Positions 11,525 to 21,700 of a stretch of DNA of 64,000 nt are shown piece after piece. Under the pieces are notes generated by a model. That model made no database searches. It saw nothing but the letters and a program-made list of their open reading frames with translations, and was not told the origin of the DNA. Position 1 is the first letter of the stretch. Every line of letters begins with the position of its first letter. Source of the DNA: Ephemerocybe angulata (Eukaryota; Basidiomycota; Agaricomycetes; Agaricales; Psathyrellaceae). The DNA is taken from NCBI GenBank assembly GCA_013368325.1, contig JAACJK010000219.1:744001-808000 (forward strand), given 5' to 3'. The position numbers were made by a program, and so were the translations under genes.

Positions 11525-11755
11525 CGGCGGGTTTTACTCAACTGAAGGAGACGATGCTAATAGTTGCGCCGAGACATCGTTTCAACACCGTACACAGGAC
11601 AAGGGGACGGCAATGTGTTATAGACACCCAACTTATCACATTCCCATACTGCTTACGAATGCCACTGATGGTTCTTTGTCTCTTGACTCTCATGGCGGCA
11701 CTTTTACTGCATCCTCCTCTTCCCGAACGTTCACCGTCACGGACTGCCAACGGGA

Positions 11756-13666
11756 ATGCTGGGCCAACGATCCCCACTCTACTCATGTCCTCCCGAAATC
11801 TGGACAGAGATTCTCGACTTTGCCTGCCTCGATGACGGTTTCACCATTAGGTCGCTCTGCCAGGTGTCTCCCTTCATTCGAGCTCGGTCGATTGGGCATC
11901 TCCACACCTCGATTCACATAGAATCCACCTATCAACTTTTCAAGTTTGATGAAGAACTCACAAGGCTCGAATCCACGTGCGTTGGAGGGAAGAAACCACT
12001 GCGGACGAGGTTTCTTTGTATAGCTCTGCCGGCACCCATTGACGAGGAAGCGTACGTGCCATCCTCAGAAGATGAACCGGACGACGAATATCAGCCCTCG
12101 GAGTCTGACTCAGACGAAGCGGACGAGACGGCTAGTGTCAGCTCGGGCTCGGATGCGTCTAGCATTTCCTATGAATATGAAGACCTCCAAGAGGACGAAA
12201 TCGAGGAGCTGGTCGTGGAAATACGCGACATTCGCAAAGACACGGAGGAGAATCCTACGCGTGCGCTTGCTATCGGCGACTTCGCTCAACTCGAAAGATC
12301 TCGGGCCCCAGAGGACCAGCGGCAGTACCTGGTATACAAGGCTTTGCGGAGGCTACTGGAGGCGTGTTCCGAAACCCTCGAGACCTTCGCCCTGTTGTTT
12401 ATACCTTGCGTCGTCCTCCCGCATGATACATTCATTCCTGCCCTTCCCCGTCTTCAAAGCCTGTGGATAGGGATGGGAAAAGGGACAAACTTGTTCCATA
12501 ATTATCCAGGTGATAGGGGGTCTAGGGCACCACCAGCCCTTTTCCCTTCGCTTCGCAGATTGACTTTGGTTACTACCCTGGACGTCACCTGGTTTGAAGA
12601 CCTTTTACAGTCTGTGCCGAATCCTTCGGCTGTCGCGTTTATGGGTGATGAACGCTTGAAAGGGTGCGTCATCCAGTTGTCCACTGCCCACTGGATGTTG
12701 AAAGCTGATTGTTCGCGCCTGCATAACTACAGAGGACTAAAGGCAAAGTCGATAGAACCAGAGCAATGGATAGACCTATCAACGCCAGATAGGGAAGATG
12801 CAGTCGACTTCATGATCACACATTGGTGGGAAGACGTTTGTGGAAACGATGTCAGTAATATCGAGGGATGGAAGCTGCTCGAAAGGCTATGGTCCCGGAA
12901 GGCTGAGAGGGAGGAGCATAGACTCGCCCAGCTTGGGGATACGGATATGACCTGTTTTAATGTGAGAAGTTCCAATCAACATCACGCAATCATGTTACTC
13001 AAAGAACGATGCACTTCTAGGTAAAACTCGTAGATTTCAGGGTCCCTCGCCTCGCGTTCATTCAAGGCTCCGAATATTTCGTGGAGAAGCATTGCCTTTC
13101 ATCTCGTAGCAAGGAATTCCAAGATCATGTGCATCTGGATGATGTGACACCCAATGATTTTGTATTATTTCTCAAGATGCTGTATCCATTGTGAGTTGGG
13201 CGTGAAGCTTATGAAACTAATATCCTGCTGCTTGCTTACCCATCCTTCTGGCGACAGGTCAAACGGGCCCACCTTTTCAAGAATGGATTGGGTGGGTATC
13301 TTGTACTTGTCAACTATGTGGCACTTCTCCGACATACGGGATCGCGCGATTCAGCAGCTGGATAACCTAATGCCTTTTCCTCCCAAAGAGCGGGTATGGG
13401 TTGGCCAGAAAGGATATGTGCCTCGATGGGTGCTCTCCGCATACGTGGAATATGTTCAGGGAGAACTTCCGATCGATTCGGGTATTGGCCGTAAGGCCAA
13501 GGAGACGTTGGACGAACTCAGGGATCGTCTCCAAGATGAGTGGGAGATCAACGGGTACGACCCAGACGCTGTTGAGGGCGAAGTCCGGAGGGAATTCGCA
13601 CAGGAATTGTCAAGGCTTGAATACCAGGTGGGCAAGAGGCTAAGAGAGGCTTGGGAAGACGAGTAG
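11756..13666 (+). CDS. F-box-like/BTB fusion protein FB3
   Basis: Three exons (11756-12961, 13021-13190, 13258-13666) give 594 residues. The intron that separates the F-box/LRR half from the linker exon in FB1 and FB2 is absent, so both lie in one 402-codon exon. This single uninterrupted frame is the most direct support that the two halves are one protein. F-box-like CPPEIWTEILDFACLDDGFT; acidic Ser-rich stretch around residues 105-150; LRR-like LPRLQSLWI and FPSLRRLTLV; linker motif FMITHWWEDVCGND; BTB core DFRVPRLAFIQGSEYF and DFVLFLKMLYPL; helical part WVGILYLSTMWHFSDIRD. The C-terminus ends shortly after a charged helix, without the long coiled coil of FB5 and FB6. Confidence 0.8.
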
Positions 13667-13855
13667 CGACTCGGAATAGGAGCAAGTGGAGAAGAGGGCT
13701 TCAAGTAGACATCATTTGTTTCTTTCAAACTTGTAAATACACTGCCCTGCCTTGAAAGCCCAAGGGCTTGTCCTTTGTGTTTGGCTGTACGCCACCGATC
13801 CTCGCTGAAGTCTGATTCGGAACCTTTAACGCTCACTTTCTCCCGACTCTCATTC

Positions 13856-15065
13856 ATGTCTGTTCAAGGACTATCTCAAATCCACCAGTGTCCTCCGGAG
13901 ATATGGATAGAGATCTTCAACACAGCATGCCTCGACGACGGCTTCACTGCTAGATCCCTTGTCCAGGTGTCTCGTCATATGCGAGCCATGTCTGTTGGTC
14001 GCCTCTACCACTCCATCAAGATAGGCACGAGCGAGCAACTCGTCAAGCTTGAAACACAGCTTGCTAATCGGGCGCCAGGGTCAGCTGTGTCTGGACTTGA
14101 AGCGCTGAAGACGAGATTCCTTTGCATCGTCCTGCCGTTGGATGTCTTCGACGAGGCGTATCCACCAGACGAGCCGGGTGTTTGGGCGCCCGAGGAAGGT
14201 GTTGAAATTGACCCTAACTATCATCCTCTGGACTCCGGATCCTCTGAGGACTCGTCCACTTTGGGTAGCGACTCCGATTCAGATACATCCAGCACTTACG
14301 AGGGGGACATACTCGAAAGTGAAGCCCAAGAGCTACTTTCCGAACTTGCAGACATCGCCGCGGAAGAAGCGGCCAACGGACCTGCGTCTGCCATCAAGAT
14401 ATCCTCCCTTTCTGACCTCGAATTCTCGCCCTCTGCAGTGAACCGTCAGCAGCACCGGGTGTACGGAGCGATGCGAAGAATTTTGGAAGCATGTGCGAGC
14501 ACGTTGGAGGTGTTCGCCTTCCACTATGAGCCGGCCAGGGGAAGGGTGTTTTTGCCGTACGACATTATGATTCCACCTCTTCCCTGCCTTCGACAGCTTT
14601 CCATCAGTATACCTCACGGATCGATGATTGCATGTCTCGAAAGGGAGCCTCGGGTTGACTATACCCTACTCCCACCCCTTTATCCCTCACTTCGAGAGCT
14701 TCGATTGCTCGGAAGGCACTTGAATTCGGCCTGGTGGGAGTCCATCATCCAGTCTATCCCCGACTCGAAGGACGTGAAGATTACCAGCTTTTTATCGGTG
14801 TACAGGTGAGAGACACTCTTGAGATGCCCGTGGAACCTCCGTTGACCCCACCTGGTGCCTGTTTCATAGGCGTTTAGGTTACTGTCTTAAACAGGAGGGA
14901 GAGCACAGGTGGGAGTTCCTAGACTCCGAGATATTCGATCAGCTGAAGGAGCTAACTGCTACATGGTGGCTGGAGGATGTGAAAGGGAACAGTGAGCCAT
15001 GCAGAGAGTACCTTGATGGCAAGCATGGAGGGGGGTATGTCTACGAAACGGATGATGACCTGTAA
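13856..15065 (+). pseudogene. FB4: F-box-like/LRR half without the BTB half
   Basis: Two exons (13856-14805, 14870-15065) encode 381 residues: F-box-like CPPEIWIEIFNTACLDDGFT, acidic Ser-rich segment, LRR-like strands, then linker motif TATWWLEDVKGN. The frame stops at TAA 15063-15065, where FB1-FB3 continue to a splice donor. A +1 frame just there reads TKRMMTCNFD, resembling DTDMTCFN of FB3, so the stop probably arose by a small indel. No BTB or helical exon follows; the PARG gene begins 238 bp later. Either a decayed fusion gene or a functional stand-alone F-box-like product. Its own stretch reads cleanly and is not riddled with stops. Confidence 0.65.
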
Positions 15066-15212
15066 TTTCGACGGGCACTTGGACTTGACTTGCACTTACA
15101 TTCATACTCTCGACTATTGTGATTGCAGCGTGGAGTCAATATCGTGTGCATATCATTCCTTGAAAGAGAGTCAGCCGTCCGACCAGAGGCGCCCACGAGC
15201 GTGGCCCTCGCT

Positions 15213-15218
15213 TATAAA
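15213..15218 (+). promoter_or_regulatory. TATA box of the first PARG gene
   Basis: TATAAA, 86 bp before the ATG at 15304, in a GC-rich context. Confidence 0.5.
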
Positions 15219-15303
15219 GCACCTTGATCATGGGCGCTTAAGCGGCGGCCGCTTTGACCTGAACCACCATCACGCCACCAGCACTTTACTCTTTCCGCAC
15301 ACC

Positions 15304-16263
15304 ATGTCCAGCTCTAACAGAGCCGCCCGTCTTAAAAAGATTGCGGATGAAACAATCGAAGCAGTTTGGCGAGGCACCTTGGAAGACATCGTCAATCGAC
15401 GCACGATTGATATCAAACCTTCTGTTGTAGCCATGGTGCGGGGAACACGATATTACAAGGCCGACAATCGACACCTTAAGCAATGGGAGAAAGCTCCTCA
15501 TACTCCACCCAACCAATCGATTCAGTATGTCCACATCCAGAGGTTGAAAATGACCACTCTGGAGGGCTGCATATACATACGGACCATTGGCCCTGACCCC
15601 CAAGGCAAAATCGGCGTGCTCAACTTCGCCTCGGCCACGCGTCCAGGAGGAGGCTTCAGACATGGGGCCTTTGCACAGGAAGAGTCATTGGCTCGATCAT
15701 CCACACTCTTCAAGGCGTTGGAGTCGGACCGGATGAAGGAGTTTTACGAGAAGCACAGGGATGAAGGGAAATTTGGGAGGGACAATTTCTATTCGCATGC
15801 GATGATATACTCCCCCGAGGTCCTTTTCTTCAGAAGCGATGATGGTGGATGGGTAACTCCCTACACAGCTGATGTCTTGACCTGCGCAGCTGTCAACGCG
15901 AAGCTTGTGCGCGCGTCACACGCCGGACATGCTCCTGCGGACAAGGTCGAGCAGTGGATCGAGGAGAATATGCGGGAGAGGATGGGCCGAATCCTCGAAC
16001 TCTTCGAGTACAAGGGTGCGAAGAATCTGGTGTTGGGAAGCTTTGGGACAGGGGTGTTCCAAAACGATGTTGGGATGGTGGCGAGGATATGGAGGGAACT
16101 GCTTTATGAGAATGGTGCCAGATTCAGGTTCTCGTTCAGCAGTGTGCTCTTCGCGATCCCGGATCGCAACACGCTGCAGGAGTTTGACAAGGCTTTCTTG
16201 CATGCCAGCCAGCAATCGGGCTCTGGGCAGCAGGTACATGGACATGGACATCGACGTAGTTGA
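15304..16263 (+). CDS. Microbial-type poly(ADP-ribose) glycohydrolase family protein (PARG-0)
   Basis: A single exon of 319 residues from ATG 15304; the open frame extends further upstream, but the TATA box and family N-terminus favour this start. It matches the DUF2263/TIGR02452 family (microbial-type PARG macrodomain). The N-terminal part has RLKKIADETIEAVWRG. The centre holds IGVLNFASATRPGGGFRHGA followed by FAQEESLARSSTL, which contains the PARG signature GGG-X(7)-QEE; the second Glu is catalytic in bacterial-type PARGs. Then YSHAMIYSPEVLFFR, LTCAAVNA, and the macrodomain end motif NLVLGSFGTGVFQNDV. Such enzymes hydrolyse ADP-ribose polymers. Unlike PARG-1 to PARG-3 it has no intron and no Pro-rich N-terminal tract. 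Confidence 0.85.
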   Translation: MSSSNRAARLKKIADETIEAVWRGTLEDIVNRRTIDIKPSVVAMVRGTRYYKADNRHLKQWEKAPHTPPNQSIQYVHIQRLKMTTLEGCIYIRTIGPDPQGKIGVLNFASATRPGGGFRHGAFAQEESLARSSTLFKALESDRMKEFYEKHRDEGKFGRDNFYSHAMIYSPEVLFFRSDDGGWVTPYTADVLTCAAVNAKLVRASHAGHAPADKVEQWIEENMRERMGRILELFEYKGAKNLVLGSFGTGVFQNDVGMVARIWRELLYENGARFRFSFSSVLFAIPDRNTLQEFDKAFLHASQQSGSGQQVHGHGHRRS

Positions 16264-16553
16264 CTCCACCGTCGGCAGCCTTCACGGCGAGCCGGTCTAC
16301 CTCTATGGGCAGTTATTCCTTTACCTTTCTTCGTCGTAGTTGTATTTCTAGCACTGGGATGGGCGACGGACTCTTAGATACATTACGTGTATGCTGGAAT
16401 TCATGGATACGGCCATTCTAGCTGAGGACAGGGTGGGGCAGGAATGAGGGGCCTCCGAGTCGGCCATATCGACCAGGAATCCTGGGGAGAAGACGTCTGT
16501 GCCTTTTCCAGGCTTGACCTCACCTTGACCAGTCGATGACTTCCCACTTCATC

Positions 16554-17321
16554 GCATTAATGGGGTAGTGGTACAGTAATACACCGGTCCTTGATACACC
16601 ATGGGTCACTGATACACCGACCATTATTTGCCTTTTTCTGAACATCCATGAGGTCTACCTTCTTGAAACTTTTCCCAGTTACTGGAGATGTATTGGGGTA
16701 CTCAGTACGCAAGCTAGATCTGTTGTTTCCCCAATATACAAAATATGAGAAATCAAGAACTTCGGCCTGATGACAACTTTGAAAGTCAAAATCCCACCCT
16801 ATTTGGGTCCTGCAGCTTGAACCCCTTGACCAAAGATACCAAAAAAGTCATGGTATACCCATGTAACATATCTAAGCAGGATAGAACCACCCAAGAAGTT
16901 GGGACAGCGATATATCGCTGGATACTGGGGTGTATTTGCTACTCTGATACACCCTCCCCTCGGCAACTTGTCACGCCGTGTCACGCTTGCTCAATTCTAT
17001 CAGCCAAAGTTGGCTGGGTCACACGTCGTCACGCGTGTGTATCAGTGAGCCAGAAACTCCGATTCCGACCACTCGGCCTTGAATCGCCCACCACCATTTC
17101 CAGAAAGCGCAAAACACTCCAAAAATATTTGAGTACATACCCAGGAAGGTCGCACAAAGATTTGAGAAGACCAAAAGTCATTTAATTAAGAACTAGGTTG
17201 TGCAGCCCCGAAATACCGAAAATCGTATCAAGGACCGGTGTATTACTGTAACCTGGGTCGTTGCCATGCAAGCGATCGAGCAACGCTCGACCCGCCGGGG
17301 GTTCGATTCCCTCTTAATGCA
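16554..17321 (+). tRNA. tRNA-Gly(GCC) gene split by a transposable element
   Basis: The 5' part (16554-16573) supplies acceptor strand GCATTAA, then TG GGGT and D-loop bases. The 3' part (17251-17321) supplies D-stem ACCT, anticodon stem GGTCG, loop TTGCCA with anticodon GCC, a 20-nt intron (17267-17286), T, stem CGACC, a short variable loop, T-arm GGGGG-TTCGATT-CCCTC (B box intact) and acceptor TTAATGC plus A73. All four stems pair, with one G-T pair each in the D and T stems. Between the parts lies a 675-bp element flanked by TA, inserted in the D loop. The gene should no longer yield a normal tRNA. Confidence 0.75.
16574..17248. mobile_element. 675-bp MITE with 24-bp perfect terminal inverted repeats
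   Basis: The ends are perfect inverted repeats of 24 bp (16574-16597 and 17225-17248), beginning CAGTAATACACCGGTCC, with TA duplications at 16572-16573 and 17249-17250. TIRs starting CAGT with TA target sites suggest a non-autonomous Tc1/mariner-pogo type element. The motif TGATACACC recurs inside (about 16592, 16609, 16943). No transposase is encoded. Confidence 0.85.
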
Positions 17322-17445
17322 GGCTCTTTTTGCTCCTTTCCTCTTCCGGTGGTCAGCGTCAATGAATTAAATTTCCTTTTTGTCATCCTTCGGACTGCTT
17401 TCTCCCAGCACACCATTCTCTTTTTGAAGTTCACTCGCCTCAACG

Positions 17446-18794
17446 ATGTCCGATAGCGATCAAACCTCTGGGAATGTCGTCCAGCCGGAGCAACATCAGG
17501 TCCCTGCAATTCCTGAGCCTGCCCTTCCTTCGCCATCTCAAGATCAAGGGCCTACAATTCCTGAGCCTGCTGCTCATTCCCCATCTGATTCTCAAGAACA
17601 AGTGCCTGCAGCTCCTGAGCCTGCTCTTCCTCCTGCAACTCCTGAGCCTGTTCTGCCTTCCCCATCTCAAGATCAAGTCCCCGCAACTCCTGAGCCTGCT
17701 GCTCCTTCCCCATCTCCCAACCCTCCGGATATCACAGCCGATGCTGCGCCTGCCCCACGCCGATATGGCCGTCGCGAAATCGCAGAAACGACGCTCGAAG
17801 CAATAGACGAAGGTTCCTTTCAACTCGAAGGCCAAACCATCTCCTTCCAGCCTGCCCTCGACGCGTTGCTTGACGGCACAACTTTCTACCCTCCAGAATG
17901 CGAACTCGCGGGATGGGCGAACGTGACAAACAACTTGAATAAGGAAGGATGCAGCGACGGCGGCCAGTCCCAGATCGCCATTGTGCAGCGCTCGACGTTG
18001 GAAGGTTGCCACTTGATGCATCAGGAGCTTGCTAGGTCGGAAGGGGACGTCGATAGGAGGATTGGGGTGTTAAACTTTGCTTCGGCGAAGAAGCCAGGAG
18101 GGGGATTTCTGAGTGGGGCTCAAGCACAGGTGCGTTACCCCTAACTATATTACCTTTGGCACTAAACCGTTCACAGGAAGAAACCATTGCAAGGTCATCG
18201 ACACTCTACGCGAGTCTTATGATCGATGCCGGGAGGGAATTCTACACCTTACACCACCGGATCGTCAAGGACGGGTACTACACGCACTCTATGATCTATT
18301 CTCCCGGAGTACAGATCTTCAGGCATGATTCGGGCGACTGGCACGCGCCCATCGACGTCGACGTCCTCACGAGCCCCGCGGTAAACGCAGGCGACGTCCG
18401 GAGAAAGAACCGCGGGGGCGGACCACAAGTCGAGCGCGCTATCGAGATCATAATGAAGGAGCGGATGGGTCGCCTGTTGTACCTCTTTGAAGCGAGAGGT
18501 GTGAAGAACCTCATCTTGGGTAGCTTCGGAACGGGGGTCTTCCAGAATAGCGTGGAGCTCGTGGCGAGGCTCTGGATGGAGCTTTTGGTCGACGAGGGGT
18601 CGAGGTTCAAGCACTCGTTTGACCGCGTCCTTTTCGCGATCATTGACACGCCTACGGTCACCAAGTTCCGCCGAGTCTTCAGTGGGGAGCAACCGAGCGC
18701 CGAGGCAGAGACCGAGAAGAAGATTGAAGGGGATGCCGCAATGCAGGTTGACGAAGTCAAAGCTACGACTGACAATGTCGACTCCAAATTGTAA
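17446..18794 (+). CDS. Microbial-type PARG family protein PARG-1
   Basis: Two exons (17446-18129, 18177-18794) with a 47-bp intron give 433 residues. The N-terminal 90 residues are a Pro/Glu-rich tract of imperfect repeats (PEPALPSPSQDQ type), probably disordered. Then RREIAETTLEAI, LEGCHLMHQELA, and RIGVLNFASAKKPGGGFLSG. The catalytic signature GGG-X(7)-QEE is completed only after splicing: the intron falls between GAQAQ and EETIARSSTLYA. Next come YTHSMIYSPGVQIFR, LTSPAVNAG and LILGSFGTGVFQNSVEL. The C-terminal tail is charged (EKKIEGDAAMQVDEVKA). Predicted to remove ADP-ribose; cellular role unknown. The gene lies directly downstream of the disrupted tRNA-Gly. Confidence 0.85.
17491..17720 (+). 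repeat. Pro/Glu-rich repeat tract in PARG-1
   Basis: Imperfect in-frame repeats encode variants of PAxPEPALPSPSQDQ. PARG-2 and PARG-3 (from about 26590 and 35632) have fewer units, accounting for their shorter N-termini. Confidence 0.6.
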
Positions 18795-21700
18795 CGCTCC
18801 TTGTACGTGTCCACCCCTTGTGCTTATCCCGCACGGACTACTGACGCTTTGACGACAGAGTTAAAATACCGTGTCTCCCGAGCCGGATCCCAATACAGAG
18901 CGAGTCCATCGATTCTCATTCACCTTTGTAGCGCTTCTTGCTGTTCAGTGCCGCTGCGCAATTAATATCCGTATTGCATCTCGACATGAGGCCGGCTTCC
19001 TCTTCACAGATTTCTCTTATCGGTGACTATCAGTCCACATCTTTACCGCGTCTGACCTAACATGCTTCGATAGACTCGCGCGGCGCTTATGCTCTCTTCA
19101 GGTACTTTTCCTTGGTTTTTTAGCCTGTGGCTGTGCTCATGGAACGAACTTTCAGCAAAATCTCATAGGTCCATTTTCCCACACCCTCTTTCATCGTGGC
19201 CCCGGCGCGCAGAGGGACATACGTCCCCCTGCACACCGGAGCCGAAAGAGGGCTATCTACTGACTACGACATGTACGCTACGGGTGGGCGGGGACGACCA
19301 TAGCAGCAAAGACGAGCATGGGAAGGACGGCGGCAGAACAGCAAGGACGAGCATAACAATGAACAGCATAACGGGGAGATGGGGTGACAGGGAGCACACC
19401 AGAGCCTTTATACCTTGTGCTTATCTCTTGTTCGCCTCCTCTTCGCAACCGGGTGGGTTCTAACTTCGGTGAGTATTCGCCTCCTCTCACATATGTTACG
19501 GCAACTGGTCTTGTCTCGCTTGGCAAGTTCCTACCTTCCCCTCCTCCTCCTTTCTGCCCCTCTTCACTTTCATATCCCCCCAATGCCACTGGGGAGATAT
19601 GGCAGTCAAGAGGGCAAGAATGGAGTAGAGGACCTCCTAACCTTTTCTTTGGTATTCCTGCAGGGCCTCAATTTCGCTTCCCCCTTCGCTTCCGTTGACG
19701 TGATGATATTGCCGGTACGCCTGTACTCCGTTCTCCGCCTCTCGCTCATCGAAACAGCACTCATATTCTTACCTAGGTTCTCGACTCAATGATACCCAAA
19801 GGATGACAAGAGTGCTCGTCTGCCCATTTACATTCCAGTAGAATAGATAATGAAATGACCTTTCCTCCTCCTGCGGCAGAAGTGCCTTGCTCGGTTTATC
19901 CGTAATTCGATCACACCCCTCTCGTGCTTCGGTGTTTCAGCCTCACGGAGCCCAGCTTCGCAGTCCCCGTTCTGGATTCCCTTGGCAGACAGTCTATTCG
20001 GCGACACGTCCAAGAGACGTGGACGAGACGTGGACTTGTGAGTCCATTGAGTCGTGTCCATGCGGTTGTCACACATTCTTCCACAGCCGCCAACTTGTGG
20101 TGGAAGAACTGCAGTCTCTCTTCAATACGTTTTTTGAGTACGTCTCTGCGGCGGCCAGCCACTCATACGCTCTCCATCCCCACACAACTCTGTTTCGCGC
20201 ACTCCATTCCTCTCGCCGGATTCATTTCTGTTGCCATCTCGCGGTTCGCGGACCCAGAAGACCCATGGTGAGCAATGCTTTATCCTTCCCGCATTGCTGA
20301 CAGACTCGACGCCTCATTAGACATCCTTGCAGTGGTCTGCGAACATATTCCAGCACGACACCGCTCGCCGGAACTCGTTCTGTCGTTACTTCGCCATCTT
20401 CCAGCACGATACCGCTCGCCGGAACTCATTCTGTCATTACTTCGCCATCTCCGATCGCACTACGGGCAAGGCGCATTTCTCAGTTGCTGGAGCACCTCCG
20501 ATTCACCTTCAGAAACCCCGTTTTTTGCTCGAGGAGTCACAGCCAGGAGCCCGGCAGCCACCTCGCTCGCCGGAAGAATTTCCATTGCGTTTTCGTCTTC
20601 CTGGATGCGCTTCCTCGGCTTGGGCACTCGGCACTCGCTAACGTTTTAGGTGTTCTGGCATACCTAACTTACCTCAAATCCTTAAGACTGATTTCCCTCG
20701 TTCCAGAATGCACAAGGCCTGAAGCCACGCCCCACCTTGCTCGCGGGAAGAATTTCTGTTGTGGCTTCGTCAGGTGCGATTCCTCGGTTTAGCCTGAGTG
20801 ATGTGACGGGCTCGATATTAACTTCCCCTCGTATCAGAATGCACCGAGCCAACTTGCTCGCCGGAAGAATTTCTGTTGCGACTTCGTCATCCTGGATGTA
20901 TTGGCAGGTGCGGTTCCTTGGCTCTTTTTTTGTGATCCACTCGCTCACCTGTACACCTCCCACCACACCAGACACCCACCCGTTCATTAGCTAGTTCTCA
21001 GATAATGTGTGTGTTCACCTCCTCGACTCGTACCACTGCCTCATCATCTTGCAGCCTTCGCCCCGATCGCGGGAAGCATTTCTGTTGCGATTTCGTCATT
21101 CCACATGGCCTGGCAGGTGAGATATTCTTTTCGGTTCGTCCTTAGCCTGTCACTCACCTCCTTGTTCAGATTTAAGCTTTTAAGAGGTCGGGCATGCTAC
21201 CCTCGGTACGTCATTCTCCTTTCTTCGAACACGACGCAAGCGCCCTGACGCCGTCACGTAGATCCCCAGATTTCCACCTGAGAAACTCGGTTTTCGCACC
21301 GCCGGACCCCGGTATGTTACGCTGTTATCCTGTATTTTCCTCAGGCTGTCTCTCACCGGAATCATTTGTATACAGACTTACCCAAACGCATGCGCCCAAT
21401 CCCTCGGACCATCGAATCAGACGCGCCCCTGCCGCCGACTCGGCTCGAGCATTGCAGGCTCGCATCCGACGTCGTTTTATTTTGGTGCTCGCGAGCTCGG
21501 AACCCGGAGTGGGAACCGGATACATAGATAGACTGAGACTGATGTGAGGACATGATCAGCAGGCACACCATGAGATCTGAGAGCGTGCCGGCGGCCGAAT
21601 AGCACGCGAGCCCAAATGGGCGCTTATATTGCCAAGTGCCCGCTGTTGCGCTCCGAGGCAAATGCCAGACGTAGGCTTGGCCGTGGATAGCGTAAAGGCC

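Noticed and set aside
16554..17321. Class II tRNA (Ser/Leu) with variable arm CGAGC-AAC-GCTCG
   Set aside because: That hairpin lies in the 20-nt intron region. Reading it as an intron gives a complete cloverleaf with anticodon GCC and a matching acceptor strand left of the MITE.
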